From assembly GCF_001306455.1 (NCBI RefSeq), contig NZ_LGTQ01000013.1:1-64000 (forward strand): a DNA stretch of 64,000 nt. The letters run 5' to 3'. Origin of the DNA: Jiulongibacter sediminis. GTDB taxonomy: Bacteria > Bacteroidota > Bacteroidia > Cytophagales > Spirosomataceae. Shown in pieces: positions 42,329 through 49,744 of this stretch. Positions within the stretch are counted from its first letter, which is position 1. Every line of letters begins with the position of its first letter. The notes beneath the pieces are model-generated. The model worked only from the letters and a program-made list of their open reading frames with translations. It was not told the origin of the DNA and did no database searches. The position numbers and the translations under genes are program-made.

Positions 42329-43606
42329 TTACTCAAAGAAAGGAATTCCTTCAGGGGCGTATTTACGCATACCTTCTTCATTGATTTCAACGCCAATACC
42401 CGGTACATCACGTACTCTGATGAAGCCATTTTCTACAGCTTCACCTTCAAAAGTGACAATCTCCTGGAACATTTTATCACGATGGAAATAAATCTGCCAC
42501 TCCATGATCATGAAGTTAGGTACCGAGGCACATACATGAGCCGAGGCCATAGCACCCAGGTAGGAGGCTACCATATGCGGTGCAAAAGGTACATAATAGA
42601 GATTTGCCAAATTGGCAATTCGCTGAGCTTCTCCAAGGCCACCGGCTTTTTGCAAATCGGGCATGATAATATCTACTGCACCGTTTTCCAGCAATGGTCT
42701 AAAGCCATGAGCCAGGTAATGATTCTCACCGGCACAAATAGGCGTGGAGGTAGATTCTGTTATTTTCTTGTAAGCATCACTGTTCTCGGCGGCTATCGGC
42801 TCTTCAAGCCACATCAGATTCAATGGCTCTAGCATTTTGGCCGCTTTTTCGCCGGTTATGGCGTCATATCTACCGTGCATATCGGCACAGATATCGATGT
42901 TGGGTCCAACTTCTTCCCTGCAGGCTGCCATCTGATCATACATACGTTGTAGCTCGGCAGGAGAGGCCGTCCAGTTAAAGCGGTCATATTTATTTGGGTC
43001 ATTTGCTTGATCAAGGTCAAACTTTACCGCCGTGAAGCCCATGTCAACGGCTTCTCTGGCCGCTTTTGCGAAGTCTTCGGGCTGAGGAAGTCGACTTTGA
43101 TACAGGGCCGTATCCATATAAACACGTACCGAATCTCTGAATTTACCACCAAGTAGCTGGTAAACCGGTAGACCCAGTGCTTTGCCGGCAATATCCCATA
43201 AAGCAGTCTCCACGGCTGTGAGTACGGCTACATACATTCCACTTTGAGCCCCTTGGAAAAAGCCTGCTTTGCGGATACTTTCAAAAAGACGGTGGACATT
43301 CAATGGGTTTTGCCCTTTGATATAATTTCCCATTCTTTTAACTAAATGATAGGTTCCGGCCACCGCATCTACTCCCTCACCGTGTCCTACGATATCCTGA
43401 TTGGTATAAACCTTTACAAAAAGGCTTCCGCCATTTCGGATATAGCCGCATTTAATGTCAGTTATTTTTAAATCTGATGGGGCTGAACTTTTAGGAGTTC
43501 GGTCAATGGCCTCAGTATAGCCCTTTCCAAAATTTACCAAAGGTGCTGCCGCCATGGCTGATGTTAAGGCGGCTTTTGTTAGAAAATCTCTTCTGTTCTG
43601 TTTCAT
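42329..43606 (-). CDS. Tat-exported mandelate racemase/muconate lactonizing (enolase superfamily) enzyme
   Basis: 425 residues. N-terminus MKQNRRDFLTKAALTSAMAAA is a twin-arginine signal. The enolase-superfamily barrel shows AVKFDLDQAND (Lys base), metal ligands in DICADMHGRYD, LMWLEEPI and ICAGENHYL, and a C-terminal His in VPFAPHMVASYLG. The set resembles sugar-acid dehydratases of the galactonate/mandelate racemase group. An RraA-like gene lies upstream on the same strand, but the 515-nt space between them is occupied by an opposed four-helix-bundle gene with repeats. Confidence 0.87.
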   Translation of the reverse strand: MKQNRRDFLTKAALTSAMAAAPLVNFGKGYTEAIDRTPKSSAPSDLKITDIKCGYIRNGGSLFVKVYTNQDIVGHGEGVDAVAGTYHLVKRMGNYIKGQNPLNVHRLFESIRKAGFFQGAQSGMYVAVLTAVETALWDIAGKALGLPVYQLLGGKFRDSVRVYMDTALYQSRLPQPEDFAKAAREAVDMGFTAVKFDLDQANDPNKYDRFNWTASPAELQRMYDQMAACREEVGPNIDICADMHGRYDAITGEKAAKMLEPLNLMWLEEPIAAENSDAYKKITESTSTPICAGENHYLAHGFRPLLENGAVDIIMPDLQKAGGLGEAQRIANLANLYYVPFAPHMVASYLGAMASAHVCASVPNFMIMEWQIYFHRDKMFQEIVTFEGEAVENGFIRVRDVPGIGVEINEEGMRKYAPEGIPFFE

Positions 43607-43628
43607 AGTTTAATTAATTTCGTTTTAA

Positions 43629-43687
43629 GGAACAAGGAGAATGGAACAGGGAAAAAGAAGTTAACTTGTCCCTCCTTTGTTCTTTTA
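43629..43687 (+). repeat. Heptad array C, left flank of four-helix-bundle gene
   Basis: Units GGAACAA, GGAGAAT, GGAACAG, GGAAAAA (43629-43656) followed by a pyrimidine stretch (43664-43687) of opposite sense that can fold back on them. The first 23 nt match the complement of the right flank at 20 of 23 positions. Confidence 0.8.
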
Positions 43688-43709
43688 TTATTCACATAAA
43701 AATTGCCAC

Positions 43710-44075
43710 ATGTCTAAAATTGAGTCATTCGAGGATTTAACTGTATATCAAAACGGCTTGCAACTGGCTATTGATCTTTATAAAAAGTTAGCCCATTCAA
43801 AAGAGTACTCTTTAAAGGATCAAATTTTTAGATCAGCGGTCTCAATTCCTTCAAACATTGCAGAGGGTTTTGAGAGAGAGTACAACAAAGAATTCATTCG
43901 TTTTTTGAGAATAGTTAAGGGTTCTTCCGGCGAACTAAGAACTCAAATTTATATTGCCGAGGGTATTGGGATCATTGAAAAGGAAACAGCTATGGAGCTG
44001 GTTAGTAAGTGCAAACACATTTCATCTATGCTTCGCAATCTCATCAAAACCAGGACAGAGAGGTTCAGGGATTAA
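43710..44075 (+). CDS. Four-helix-bundle protein (S23/IVP, TIGR02436-like)
   Basis: 121 residues from ATG 43710. The signature of the 23S rRNA intervening-sequence protein family is clear: FEDLTVYQNGLQLAIDLYKK (helix 1), LKDQIFRSAVSIPSNIAEGF (helix 2), FIRFLRIVKGSSGELRTQIY (helix 3) and a C-terminal helix. Related proteins form pentameric barrels that bind nucleic acid (such as Avd of diversity-generating retroelements); function of stand-alone members is unknown. It lies opposite to its neighbours, between two genes that would otherwise be adjacent on the minus strand, and is bracketed by inverted heptad arrays. Confidence 0.9.
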   Translation: MSKIESFEDLTVYQNGLQLAIDLYKKLAHSKEYSLKDQIFRSAVSIPSNIAEGFEREYNKEFIRFLRIVKGSSGELRTQIYIAEGIGIIEKETAMELVSKCKHISSMLRNLIKTRTERFRD

Positions 44076-44076
44076 T

Positions 44077-44108
44077 CCCTTTGTTCCCTTCTCCGTTCTC
44101 CTTGTTCC
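44077..44108 (-). repeat. Heptad array C, right flank of four-helix-bundle gene
   Basis: Begins 2 nt after the stop codon. Read on the minus strand the units are GGAACAA, GGAGAAC, GGAGAAG and GGAACAA. It is an inverted copy of the left flank (20 of 23 outer positions agree), so an RNA across the gene could form a long stem with the gene in its loop. Confidence 0.82.
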
Positions 44109-44121
44109 ATCAAATAAAGAA

Positions 44122-45075
44122 TTACCACGTCCTCTTCTTCAATATCTCCTGAATCTGATCGGCTGAAACCGGTAGTTCATTGATATGCTCACGGAGCCAC
44201 TGCGAGAAATCTTTCTCAATTTCGTCTGACCAGCGGGTGTCAATTTGACCCGGGGTATACTTTTGCTCACGCAGTCGCTGGTGTCCGAACATATCCCGAA
44301 GTCTCACCACTTCAGAAACACGAACAACTTCTTCAGCAAGATGAGGCGGAATGAACAGAATGCCACCGTCTCTTCCTAGAACTACATCACCAGGCATGCA
44401 CGTGGCGGCTCCAATTCTGGTTGGATTATTGATACCAACCAGTGTCGTATTTAGGGCTCTTTCGGCACTATTTAAGTGATGAGAAGGGTGATAACTTTTA
44501 AAATAGGAGGTGAACCCACCGATTTCTTTGAGTCCGTTGATATCCCTTACCGCTCCATCGTAAACAATACCATTTCCTGTTTTGGCATATATAGAGTTGC
44601 CAAGATTATCGCCGATGGTAGGGCCATCTTCATAGGCTCCAAACTGGTCAGCGACGTAAACGTCTCCCATTTGTAGCAAATCAATAGGCCAGGCGTTCTG
44701 AGACTTGATTCTTCCGTCTTCGTTATGGCCTTTATCATCAATGGCTTTCTGGATATCAGGCCTGCCAGGTGTGAAAGTGGCGGTGAGAGCTCTTCCTACC
44801 AGAACTGAGTCAGGGTTGATCGTCTGCCAGTTCCCTTCAAATTGATACTTATAATTATGATTTCGCAGAACCGCCCATGCTTCTTCCAGGGTAACTAGTT
44901 TCATTCGTTCAAGGATGTCGTCTGAAACTTTTGGTCTGCCGTCATCAAATCGCTCGCCTTCCCACTCGCGGGTGAGCAATAATAGGTATTCCTTTGAGAT
45001 TTGCTGAGCCTGAAGGAGAGGGGAGGCCAGCATAAAGAGCAGCAGAATGCCGCCCATGATTCGTGTTCTTTTCAT
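44122..45075 (-). CDS. Exported RraA family protein (HMG/CHA aldolase-like)
   Basis: 317 residues with a signal peptide (IMGGILLLFMLASPLLQA). The RraA/dimethylmenaquinone-methyltransferase-like fold is shown by GRALTATFTPGRPD, VYVADQFGAYEDGPTIGDNL and the metal/substrate segment GIVYDGAVRDINGLKE, then GDVVLGRDGGILFIPP. Cytoplasmic relatives are divalent-metal aldolases acting on 4-hydroxy-4-methyl-2-oxoglutarate or oxaloacetate; this one is exported. Together with the enolase-superfamily enzyme it suggests periplasmic processing of a sugar acid. Confidence 0.83.
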   Translation of the reverse strand: MKRTRIMGGILLLFMLASPLLQAQQISKEYLLLLTREWEGERFDDGRPKVSDDILERMKLVTLEEAWAVLRNHNYKYQFEGNWQTINPDSVLVGRALTATFTPGRPDIQKAIDDKGHNEDGRIKSQNAWPIDLLQMGDVYVADQFGAYEDGPTIGDNLGNSIYAKTGNGIVYDGAVRDINGLKEIGGFTSYFKSYHPSHHLNSAERALNTTLVGINNPTRIGAATCMPGDVVLGRDGGILFIPPHLAEEVVRVSEVVRLRDMFGHQRLREQKYTPGQIDTRWSDEIEKDFSQWLREHINELPVSADQIQEILKKRTW

Positions 45076-45094
45076 TTAGGTTGAGGTTGAATGT

Positions 45095-45108
45095 TTAGAT
45101 AAATCTAA
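45095..45108. promoter_or_regulatory. Palindrome upstream of the RraA-like gene
   Basis: TTAGAT-AA-ATCTAA, a perfect 6+6 palindrome 19 nt before the ATG; a candidate operator, but AT-rich and unsupported by another copy. Confidence 0.35.
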
Positions 45109-45209
45109 GCATTATCAATTGAACAGCATTTGAAAAGAGGTGTCATATCGACAATTAAAGAAAAAATGTAGTCACAGTGCTAGTTTTGGGATGAAACCGA
45201 ATGCGATTT

Positions 45210-45677
45210 TCAATTCAAATGCCAGATGGCCGCATTAAGTATGGAAGCAAAACTTACCCAAATGATATACGGAATCTGCAAATAGCCGGCAATAGGTTTG
45301 ACTTTGATGAAATAGAAGATCATCATCAAAATAGATGCCCAAAGGAAAACGATTTCAACAAGTGCAAGGCCCGGGCTTTCAAAATAGAAAAACAGAAAGC
45401 TCCAGCAGAAATTGAGAAAAAGCTGAATTCCGAATATGATCAGGGCATTGGTGCGAAATTGACTCGCCGGGCTTTGCCAAACAATAAAGAGGCTCACTCC
45501 CATAAGGGCATAAAGGGTAGTCCAGACGGGTGCAAAAATCCAGTTCGGTGGATTGAAAGAGGGTTTATTGATTGAGCTGTACCAGGAGTCAATACCGGTA
45601 ACGGTTGCAAAACCAGAAAGACCTCCGATAGCTAGTGGAATAGCTAAACACAAAATAAAAATCAGTGCCTTTTTCAT
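45210..45677 (-). CDS. tspO: TspO/MBR family tryptophan-rich sensory protein
   Basis: 155 residues with five membrane segments and the family's Trp-rich pattern: SSINKPSFNPPNWIFAPVWT, then TLYALMGVSLFIVW, and a C-terminal YLQIPYIIWVSFASILNAAI. TspO binds porphyrins and related tetrapyrroles in the membrane. Monocistronic. Confidence 0.92.
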   Translation of the reverse strand: MKKALIFILCLAIPLAIGGLSGFATVTGIDSWYSSINKPSFNPPNWIFAPVWTTLYALMGVSLFIVWQSPASQFRTNALIIFGIQLFLNFCWSFLFFYFESPGLALVEIVFLWASILMMIFYFIKVKPIAGYLQIPYIIWVSFASILNAAIWHLN

Positions 45678-45722
45678 GTAACTGGAACAGTAATCCGTGT
45701 TGATTAATTCAAAACTTAGTCT

Positions 45723-45816
45723 GGAAGTTAGGAGTTAAAGAAGTTTGAAAGTTCGGAACCCGAGGTGAACTTTTTGACTTTTCAACTCCCAAACGTTTAA
45801 ACTCCAATACTCTCAC
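45723..45816. repeat. Heptad array D (degenerate)
   Basis: Units of 7-9 nt beginning GTT (GTTAGGA, GTTAAAGAA, GTTTGAAA, GTTCGGAA) followed by a pyrimidine half. The segment 45732-45754 pairs imperfectly with 45767-45788, giving a hairpin between tspO and the barrel-protein gene. Phase is less strict than in the other arrays. Confidence 0.6.
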
Positions 45817-45824
45817 TTTTCGGC

Positions 45825-47018
45825 TTAAAAACTCCACTTCAGCCTGAAAAAGAACCCATTGCCGAGCAATTCCATTTTGTCATTTTGTTCCATGTAGAAG
45901 GATTGTCCCACCAGAATTGCTTCGAGGTCTTCGCGGAGACTCACAGAGATATTTGGACTGATAAAGGCCAGGTTCATCCCAAAACCGTACATGCCGGCTA
46001 GTGAAACATTCCATAAAGGTGAAATAGGGTATGAGGCGGTTAAAAATGTAGCGTCTTTACTAGGGAAAAGTGTTTTGGCTGTCAGATTACCGAAAGCTCC
46101 TATTAAAGCCAGGTCTCCGGAATCTCCAAGATTGATCGGCTCGCTCAAACCATTTGAGCTGTGAAGGTAAGCTCCGTTAAGGTAAAGACTATTGGCAAAG
46201 GAATAATCAAATGTAGCTGTTGCAACAAACACATTTTGCTGCTGAATAGCTTCTTTTGTAGGCATAAAATAGGTGGCCTCTCCTTTAAAACCCACATTGC
46301 CAAGACTGCCCGCCCAGCCAACTCCAGCAGCGACATCTTGTATGTATTTTCCTGCGATCAGTTGGACATCATATCCGGCGGTATTGAACTGAAATTTGCC
46401 GGCGTAGGTACTAAATCCGAGAGCATCACGATTTATCGCAAAGTCAAAACTACTCATTCCGTTTGGCAAATAGTACTGGGCTCTGATGGCGTCGGTCCCG
46501 GGTCTTTCCTCATAATCAAAGTCTATGAAATTATAAGTGTTGAAAAGGTCATTCGGGTTCCAGGCTAATGTCCTGCCCCAGTTGATGCGTTGCCGGCCAA
46601 TGGTAACTTCCAGATTGTTTTTGACATAATTGAGGTTTAGGCGATCAATAGTACTATGAAGTACAAAAGGGTCTTTATTGACTAAAACCCATGACATGTC
46701 AATTAAACCAGTATCAAAATCAAGATTGCTTCCATATCCGGGAATAGAAGCTACCTGATCTCCGAAAATTATGCGGTTTCGCCATCCGACGGACGCGGTC
46801 AGGTTGTCGCTAATATATGCTTTGATATTTATGCGATTATGAACAAGGTTGTCAATTCCTATTTCATTCAGATCCACAAAGTTTACCGTCTGCATATTTT
46901 TGAGATAGCCATTGATCTGCACCACCTCTTTGAAGCTGCGTTTGGTCTGCAGGCTGTCCTGAGCCGCAGCCAAGCTGGCAACATTTAGTAGCAATATGAG
47001 TATGTAGAGTTTTTTCAT
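45825..47018 (-). CDS. Outer-membrane beta-barrel protein of the LolA/FtsX locus
   Basis: 397 residues with signal peptide (MKKLYILILLLNVASLAAAQ) and alternating amphipathic strands ending in GNGFFFRLKWSF, whose terminal Phe is typical of barrels inserted by BAM. Internal segment LEVTIGRQRINWGRTLAWNPNDLFN recalls DUF1302-like porins. It is the last gene of an operon with a LolA-like protein, two FtsX-type permeases and an ATPase, so it is likely the outer-membrane end of that system. Its cargo is unknown. Confidence 0.78.
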   Translation of the reverse strand: MKKLYILILLLNVASLAAAQDSLQTKRSFKEVVQINGYLKNMQTVNFVDLNEIGIDNLVHNRINIKAYISDNLTASVGWRNRIIFGDQVASIPGYGSNLDFDTGLIDMSWVLVNKDPFVLHSTIDRLNLNYVKNNLEVTIGRQRINWGRTLAWNPNDLFNTYNFIDFDYEERPGTDAIRAQYYLPNGMSSFDFAINRDALGFSTYAGKFQFNTAGYDVQLIAGKYIQDVAAGVGWAGSLGNVGFKGEATYFMPTKEAIQQQNVFVATATFDYSFANSLYLNGAYLHSSNGLSEPINLGDSGDLALIGAFGNLTAKTLFPSKDATFLTASYPISPLWNVSLAGMYGFGMNLAFISPNISVSLREDLEAILVGQSFYMEQNDKMELLGNGFFFRLKWSF

Positions 47019-47024
47019 TTTTTC

Positions 47025-47177
47025 TTAAGACACAAGATTTAAGACCTAAGACGCAAGACTTTTTTGGTAGACGGGAGAATGGGGAACGGAACAAGGAGAA
47101 AGGCCATCCGGTCAGTGCCGAACTTCTAACCTCCGGCATCGGACATCAGACATCCAACACCCAACTTCCAACATCAA
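47025..47177 (+). repeat. Heptad array E (three-block type)
   Basis: Block 1: TTAAGAC, ACAAGAT, TTAAGAC, CTAAGAC, GCAAGAC (47025-47059). Block 2: GGAGAAT, GGGGAAC, GGAACAA, GGAGAAA (47074-47101). Block 3: ACTTCTA, ACCTCCG, GCATCGG, ACATCAG, ACATCCA, ACACCCA, ACTTCCA, ACATCAA (47122-47177), eight units in unbroken phase; the last overlaps the ATPase stop codon. It fills the gap between the ATPase and barrel genes. Confidence 0.88.
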
Positions 47178-47863
47178 CCTTCCACCCGCTCATCTGAAAC
47201 GATCTTGCCGTCTTCCAGAGTGATGATCCGCTTTGCCCGGTCTATTACCCGCTGATCGTGCGTACTGAAAATAAAAGTAACTCCCTCTTCCTGATTCAGC
47301 TCGGCCATGATATCCAATAAGTTTTCAGTCGATTTTGAATCAAGGTTTGCCGTAGGTTCATCTGCCAGAATAAATTTGGGTTTCGGGGCCAGAGCTCTGG
47401 CTACAGCAACACGCTGTTGCTGCCCGCCGGAGAGCTTACCAGGCCTGTTTTTCATGCGATCGCCAAGACCAATTTTAGTCAACAATTCCTTGGTTCTGGC
47501 TGTTCTTTCTTCAGCTGGTCGTTTTTGGAGAAGCATGGTAAATTCCACGTTCTCTTCTGCGGTCAATACCGGAATCAGGTTGTAAGCCTGAAAAACGAAG
47601 CCGATGTTTCGAAGTCTGAAATCGATCAACTGATTCGGAGATAATTCTGACATGTTTTCACCGTCAACCATAATTTGTCCTTTGGAGGGTTGGTCAAGAC
47701 CACCGATCATGTTCAGCAAGGTGGTTTTACCGGAACCTGATGGCCCGACAATAGCGGCGAATTCTCCTTTTTCAAAACTCAGGTCTACACCGTTAACGGC
47801 TTTGATTTCCTGATCGCCATCCTGAAAATGACGGTGGAGGTTTTGTATTTCTATTACTTTCAT
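47174..47863 (-). CDS. ABC transporter ATPase (LolD/MacB type)
   Basis: 229-residue ATPase with Walker [10 protein letters not shown], signature [15 protein letters not shown], Walker [13 protein letters not shown] and the H-loop FSTHDQRV. The LolD/MacB/FtsE group drives MacB-fold (FtsX) permeases by mechanotransmission rather than classical transport. The partners are the two FtsX-type permeases upstream in the same operon; the LolA-like gene suggests extraction of lipoproteins or lipids from the inner membrane. Confidence 0.92.
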   Translation of the reverse strand: MKVIEIQNLHRHFQDGDQEIKAVNGVDLSFEKGEFAAIVGPSGSGKTTLLNMIGGLDQPSKGQIMVDGENMSELSPNQLIDFRLRNIGFVFQAYNLIPVLTAEENVEFTMLLQKRPAEERTARTKELLTKIGLGDRMKNRPGKLSGGQQQRVAVARALAPKPKFILADEPTANLDSKSTENLLDIMAELNQEEGVTFIFSTHDQRVIDRAKRIITLEDGKIVSDERVEG

Positions 47864-47869
47864 TTCTTT

Positions 47870-48006
47870 TTAAGATTATAAGATGTAAGACTTAAGACAA
47901 AAGACTTTTACTGGAAAATGGAAGATGGAGAACGGAACAAGGAGAATGATCTCTAACATCCTGCTTCTAACCTCTAACCTCTGATTTCACACTTCGTACT
48001 TCCCAC
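47870..48006 (+). repeat. Heptad array F (three-block type)
   Basis: Same block order as array E. Block 1: ATAAGAT, GTAAGAC, TTAAGAC, AAAAGAC (47878-47905). Block 2: GGAAAAT, GGAAGAT, GGAGAAC, GGAACAA, GGAGAAT (47913-47947). Block 3: CTCTAAC, ATCCTGC, TTCTAAC, CTCTAAC, CTCTGAT, TTCACAC, TTCGTAC, TTCCCAC (47951-48006). It fills the gap between the first permease gene and the ATPase gene. Confidence 0.88.
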
Positions 48007-48014
48007 TCCCCTTA

Positions 48015-49229
48015 TCAAACTTTTCGAATGGCCTTCGCCGGGTCAAGTCTGATGGCTTTAATGATCGGGAAAATGGCGGCTAAAAAGGTGACGATGAGCA
48101 CCATGATTCCGATTTTGACAAATTGATCTGGCAATAATGCCGGATAAACCACAGAACTAAAGCCCATCATCTCCAGGCCACTTTCCATTCCTTTCAGAAC
48201 TATGCCGGTCTTTCCGGTAATGAGAATGGTAATGAAGGCAAGGAGCATACCCAAGGGAGCCCCGACCAGTGAAAGGAAAAGTGTTTCCAGCATGATCATG
48301 ACAAAAAGTTTTGCCTTGTTAAGACCAATGGCCATTAACATTCCTATTTCCCTAACACGATCCATAATTGACATCAACATAGTATTGACAATACCAAAGG
48401 CGAGAGCCAACATGATAATGCCGATGATGACCTGCATACTGCTGTCAAAAGAATCAATGGCGTATTCCATCAAGGGGTCAAGTTCACGCCAGTTTTCAAC
48501 TTTTGAAGTACTATTTACCGTTTGGAGTTCGCTTTGCAAAGCTTCCATTTGACGATCGTCTTTTAGTAAAACGGCAATCTCTTGAGGTTGACCATTGGAC
48601 TTTAACAGAGGGTCAAGGTCTTTTTTCTGGACAAAGGCATTCATCTCATCATAGGCTGAGTTGCCACTTTTAAAAATCCCGACTATTCGGAAGGATGCCG
48701 AAACCAGTTCTCCCTGAGTATCGGTGAAAGTGATGACCAGCTTTTTCCTAAGTCCAAGCTTCAGTTTATCTGCTGTTTTCTGGCTTACTAAAATCTGATT
48801 TCTTCCTCTGGGTAAAAAGTAATCTCCTTCCACCACTTTTTCATTTAAAGCAGTCGTTTGATTCTCTGCGGTGGTATCAACTCCGGAGACGCGGATGCCT
48901 GAGCTGGAGCGGGAAGAAGCGACCATTGCGTTGACTACCAAACGGGAGGAGTAAGCCTCTACATTTTCATCTTTATCCAGAATTTCTTCGTATTGCTCGG
49001 CATCCTGAATGACATGTTTTGACATATATTCCTGCCTGAATTTCTCATTATGGATTTGCAAATGAGAGCTTTCATTGGCAATCAGACTTTCGATTCGGCT
49101 ATCGTACATTCCCCACGAAAAACCCGTAAGAAATACCCCGGCCCACAGGCCAAGCATGATAGCGATGATGATAATTAGGCTTCTGGTTCTATTTCTCCAG
49201 ATATTTCGCCAGGCGATTTTGAGGAGCAT
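48015..49229 (-). CDS. FtsX/LolE-type ABC permease (1)
   Basis: 404 residues: an N-terminal membrane helix (RSLIIIIAIMLGLWAGVFL) preceded by KIAWRNIWRNRT, a periplasmic MacB-like core domain (about 45-260), and three C-terminal helices with the FtsX segment GIVNTMLMSIMDRVREIGMLM. Ends RLDPAKAIRKV. It works with the LolD-type ATPase and the second permease, probably as a heterodimer. Between the two permease genes lies an inserted four-helix-bundle gene in repeats. Confidence 0.9.
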   Translation of the reverse strand: MLLKIAWRNIWRNRTRSLIIIIAIMLGLWAGVFLTGFSWGMYDSRIESLIANESSHLQIHNEKFRQEYMSKHVIQDAEQYEEILDKDENVEAYSSRLVVNAMVASSRSSSGIRVSGVDTTAENQTTALNEKVVEGDYFLPRGRNQILVSQKTADKLKLGLRKKLVITFTDTQGELVSASFRIVGIFKSGNSAYDEMNAFVQKKDLDPLLKSNGQPQEIAVLLKDDRQMEALQSELQTVNSTSKVENWRELDPLMEYAIDSFDSSMQVIIGIIMLALAFGIVNTMLMSIMDRVREIGMLMAIGLNKAKLFVMIMLETLFLSLVGAPLGMLLAFITILITGKTGIVLKGMESGLEMMGFSSVVYPALLPDQFVKIGIMVLIVTFLAAIFPIIKAIRLDPAKAIRKV

Positions 49230-49256
49230 GTTGCTGTATTTTTAATGTTTACAATG

Positions 49257-49291
49257 GTCGGAAGTCTGAAGTTTGAGGTCAGAGGTTTTCC
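49257..49291. repeat. Heptad array G, downstream flank of second four-helix-bundle gene
   Basis: Plus-strand units GTCGGAA, GTCTGAA, GTTTGAG, GTCAGAG, GTTTTCC (49257-49291), type GTNNGAR. They are opposed to the CCTCAAA units on the other side of the gene; an 18-nt stretch here (49271-49288) agrees with the complement of those repeats at about 15 positions. Confidence 0.78.
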
Positions 49292-49303
49292 GCACGTTAT
49301 TGA

Positions 49304-49663
49304 TTATTTAGGTGTCTTTTTGAAAGCAATCATCATATTCATAAGTGAGAAAGCTTTGCTATAATATTTTTGAAAATCTCCCTCGGAGAAATATTTCCTT
49401 CTATTTCCTTTATGAAGACATGTGACTACCTCCGCCAACGACCGAATGGAATAACCAAGAAACTTATGAAACTCTTTTGTGGATTGAAGCATTGCACCTT
49501 CTGAGATGTTTAGTGCGATAGAATCTCCTGCTCTCCTGATTTGAGATTGCAAATTGTAAACTTCATTCTTAGGGAAGTCTTCGGATAGCCCATGAATTTC
49601 CTCTCCAAAATCCATGGCAAATTGCCAAATAGTTAATTTCTCAAATTTGAATTTTGCTTCCAT
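49304..49663 (-). CDS. Four-helix-bundle protein (S23/IVP, TIGR02436-like), second copy
   Basis: 119 residues. Family features: FEKLTIWQFAMDFGEEIHGL (helix 1), YNLQSQIRRAGDSIALNISE (helix 2), EFHKFLGYSIRSLAEVVTCL (helix 3) and a C-terminal helix. It is clearly a different sequence from the 43.7-kb copy, so not a recent duplication. It lies in the same direction as the operon, between the two permease genes, and is bracketed by opposed heptad arrays. Confidence 0.9.
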   Translation of the reverse strand: MEAKFKFEKLTIWQFAMDFGEEIHGLSEDFPKNEVYNLQSQIRRAGDSIALNISEGAMLQSTKEFHKFLGYSIRSLAEVVTCLHKGNRRKYFSEGDFQKYYSKAFSLMNMMIAFKKTPK

Positions 49664-49692
49664 TTGAATTCAGTATTCATTTTTCAAAATTA

Positions 49693-49740
49693 CCTCAAAC
49701 CTCAAACCTCAAACCTCAAACCTCAAACCTCAAACCTCAC
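49693..49740. repeat. Heptad array G, upstream flank: six exact CCTCAAA repeats
   Basis: Six perfect tandem CCTCAAA units (49693-49734) and a seventh truncated CCTCAC, ending 4 nt before the stop of the second permease gene. This is the only array with identical units, so it may be the youngest or variable in copy number. On the minus strand the unit is TTTGAGG, in phase with GTTTGAG of the other flank. Confidence 0.9.
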
Positions 49741-49744
49741 AAAA

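Noticed and set aside
43629-44108. Diversity-generating retroelement, because of the Avd-like fold
   Set aside because: No reverse transcriptase, template repeat or variable repeat was seen nearby.
47025-48006. Possible CRISPR array from regularly spaced short repeats
   Set aside because: Units are 7 nt with no spacers of constant length, are not identical, and no cas gene is nearby.
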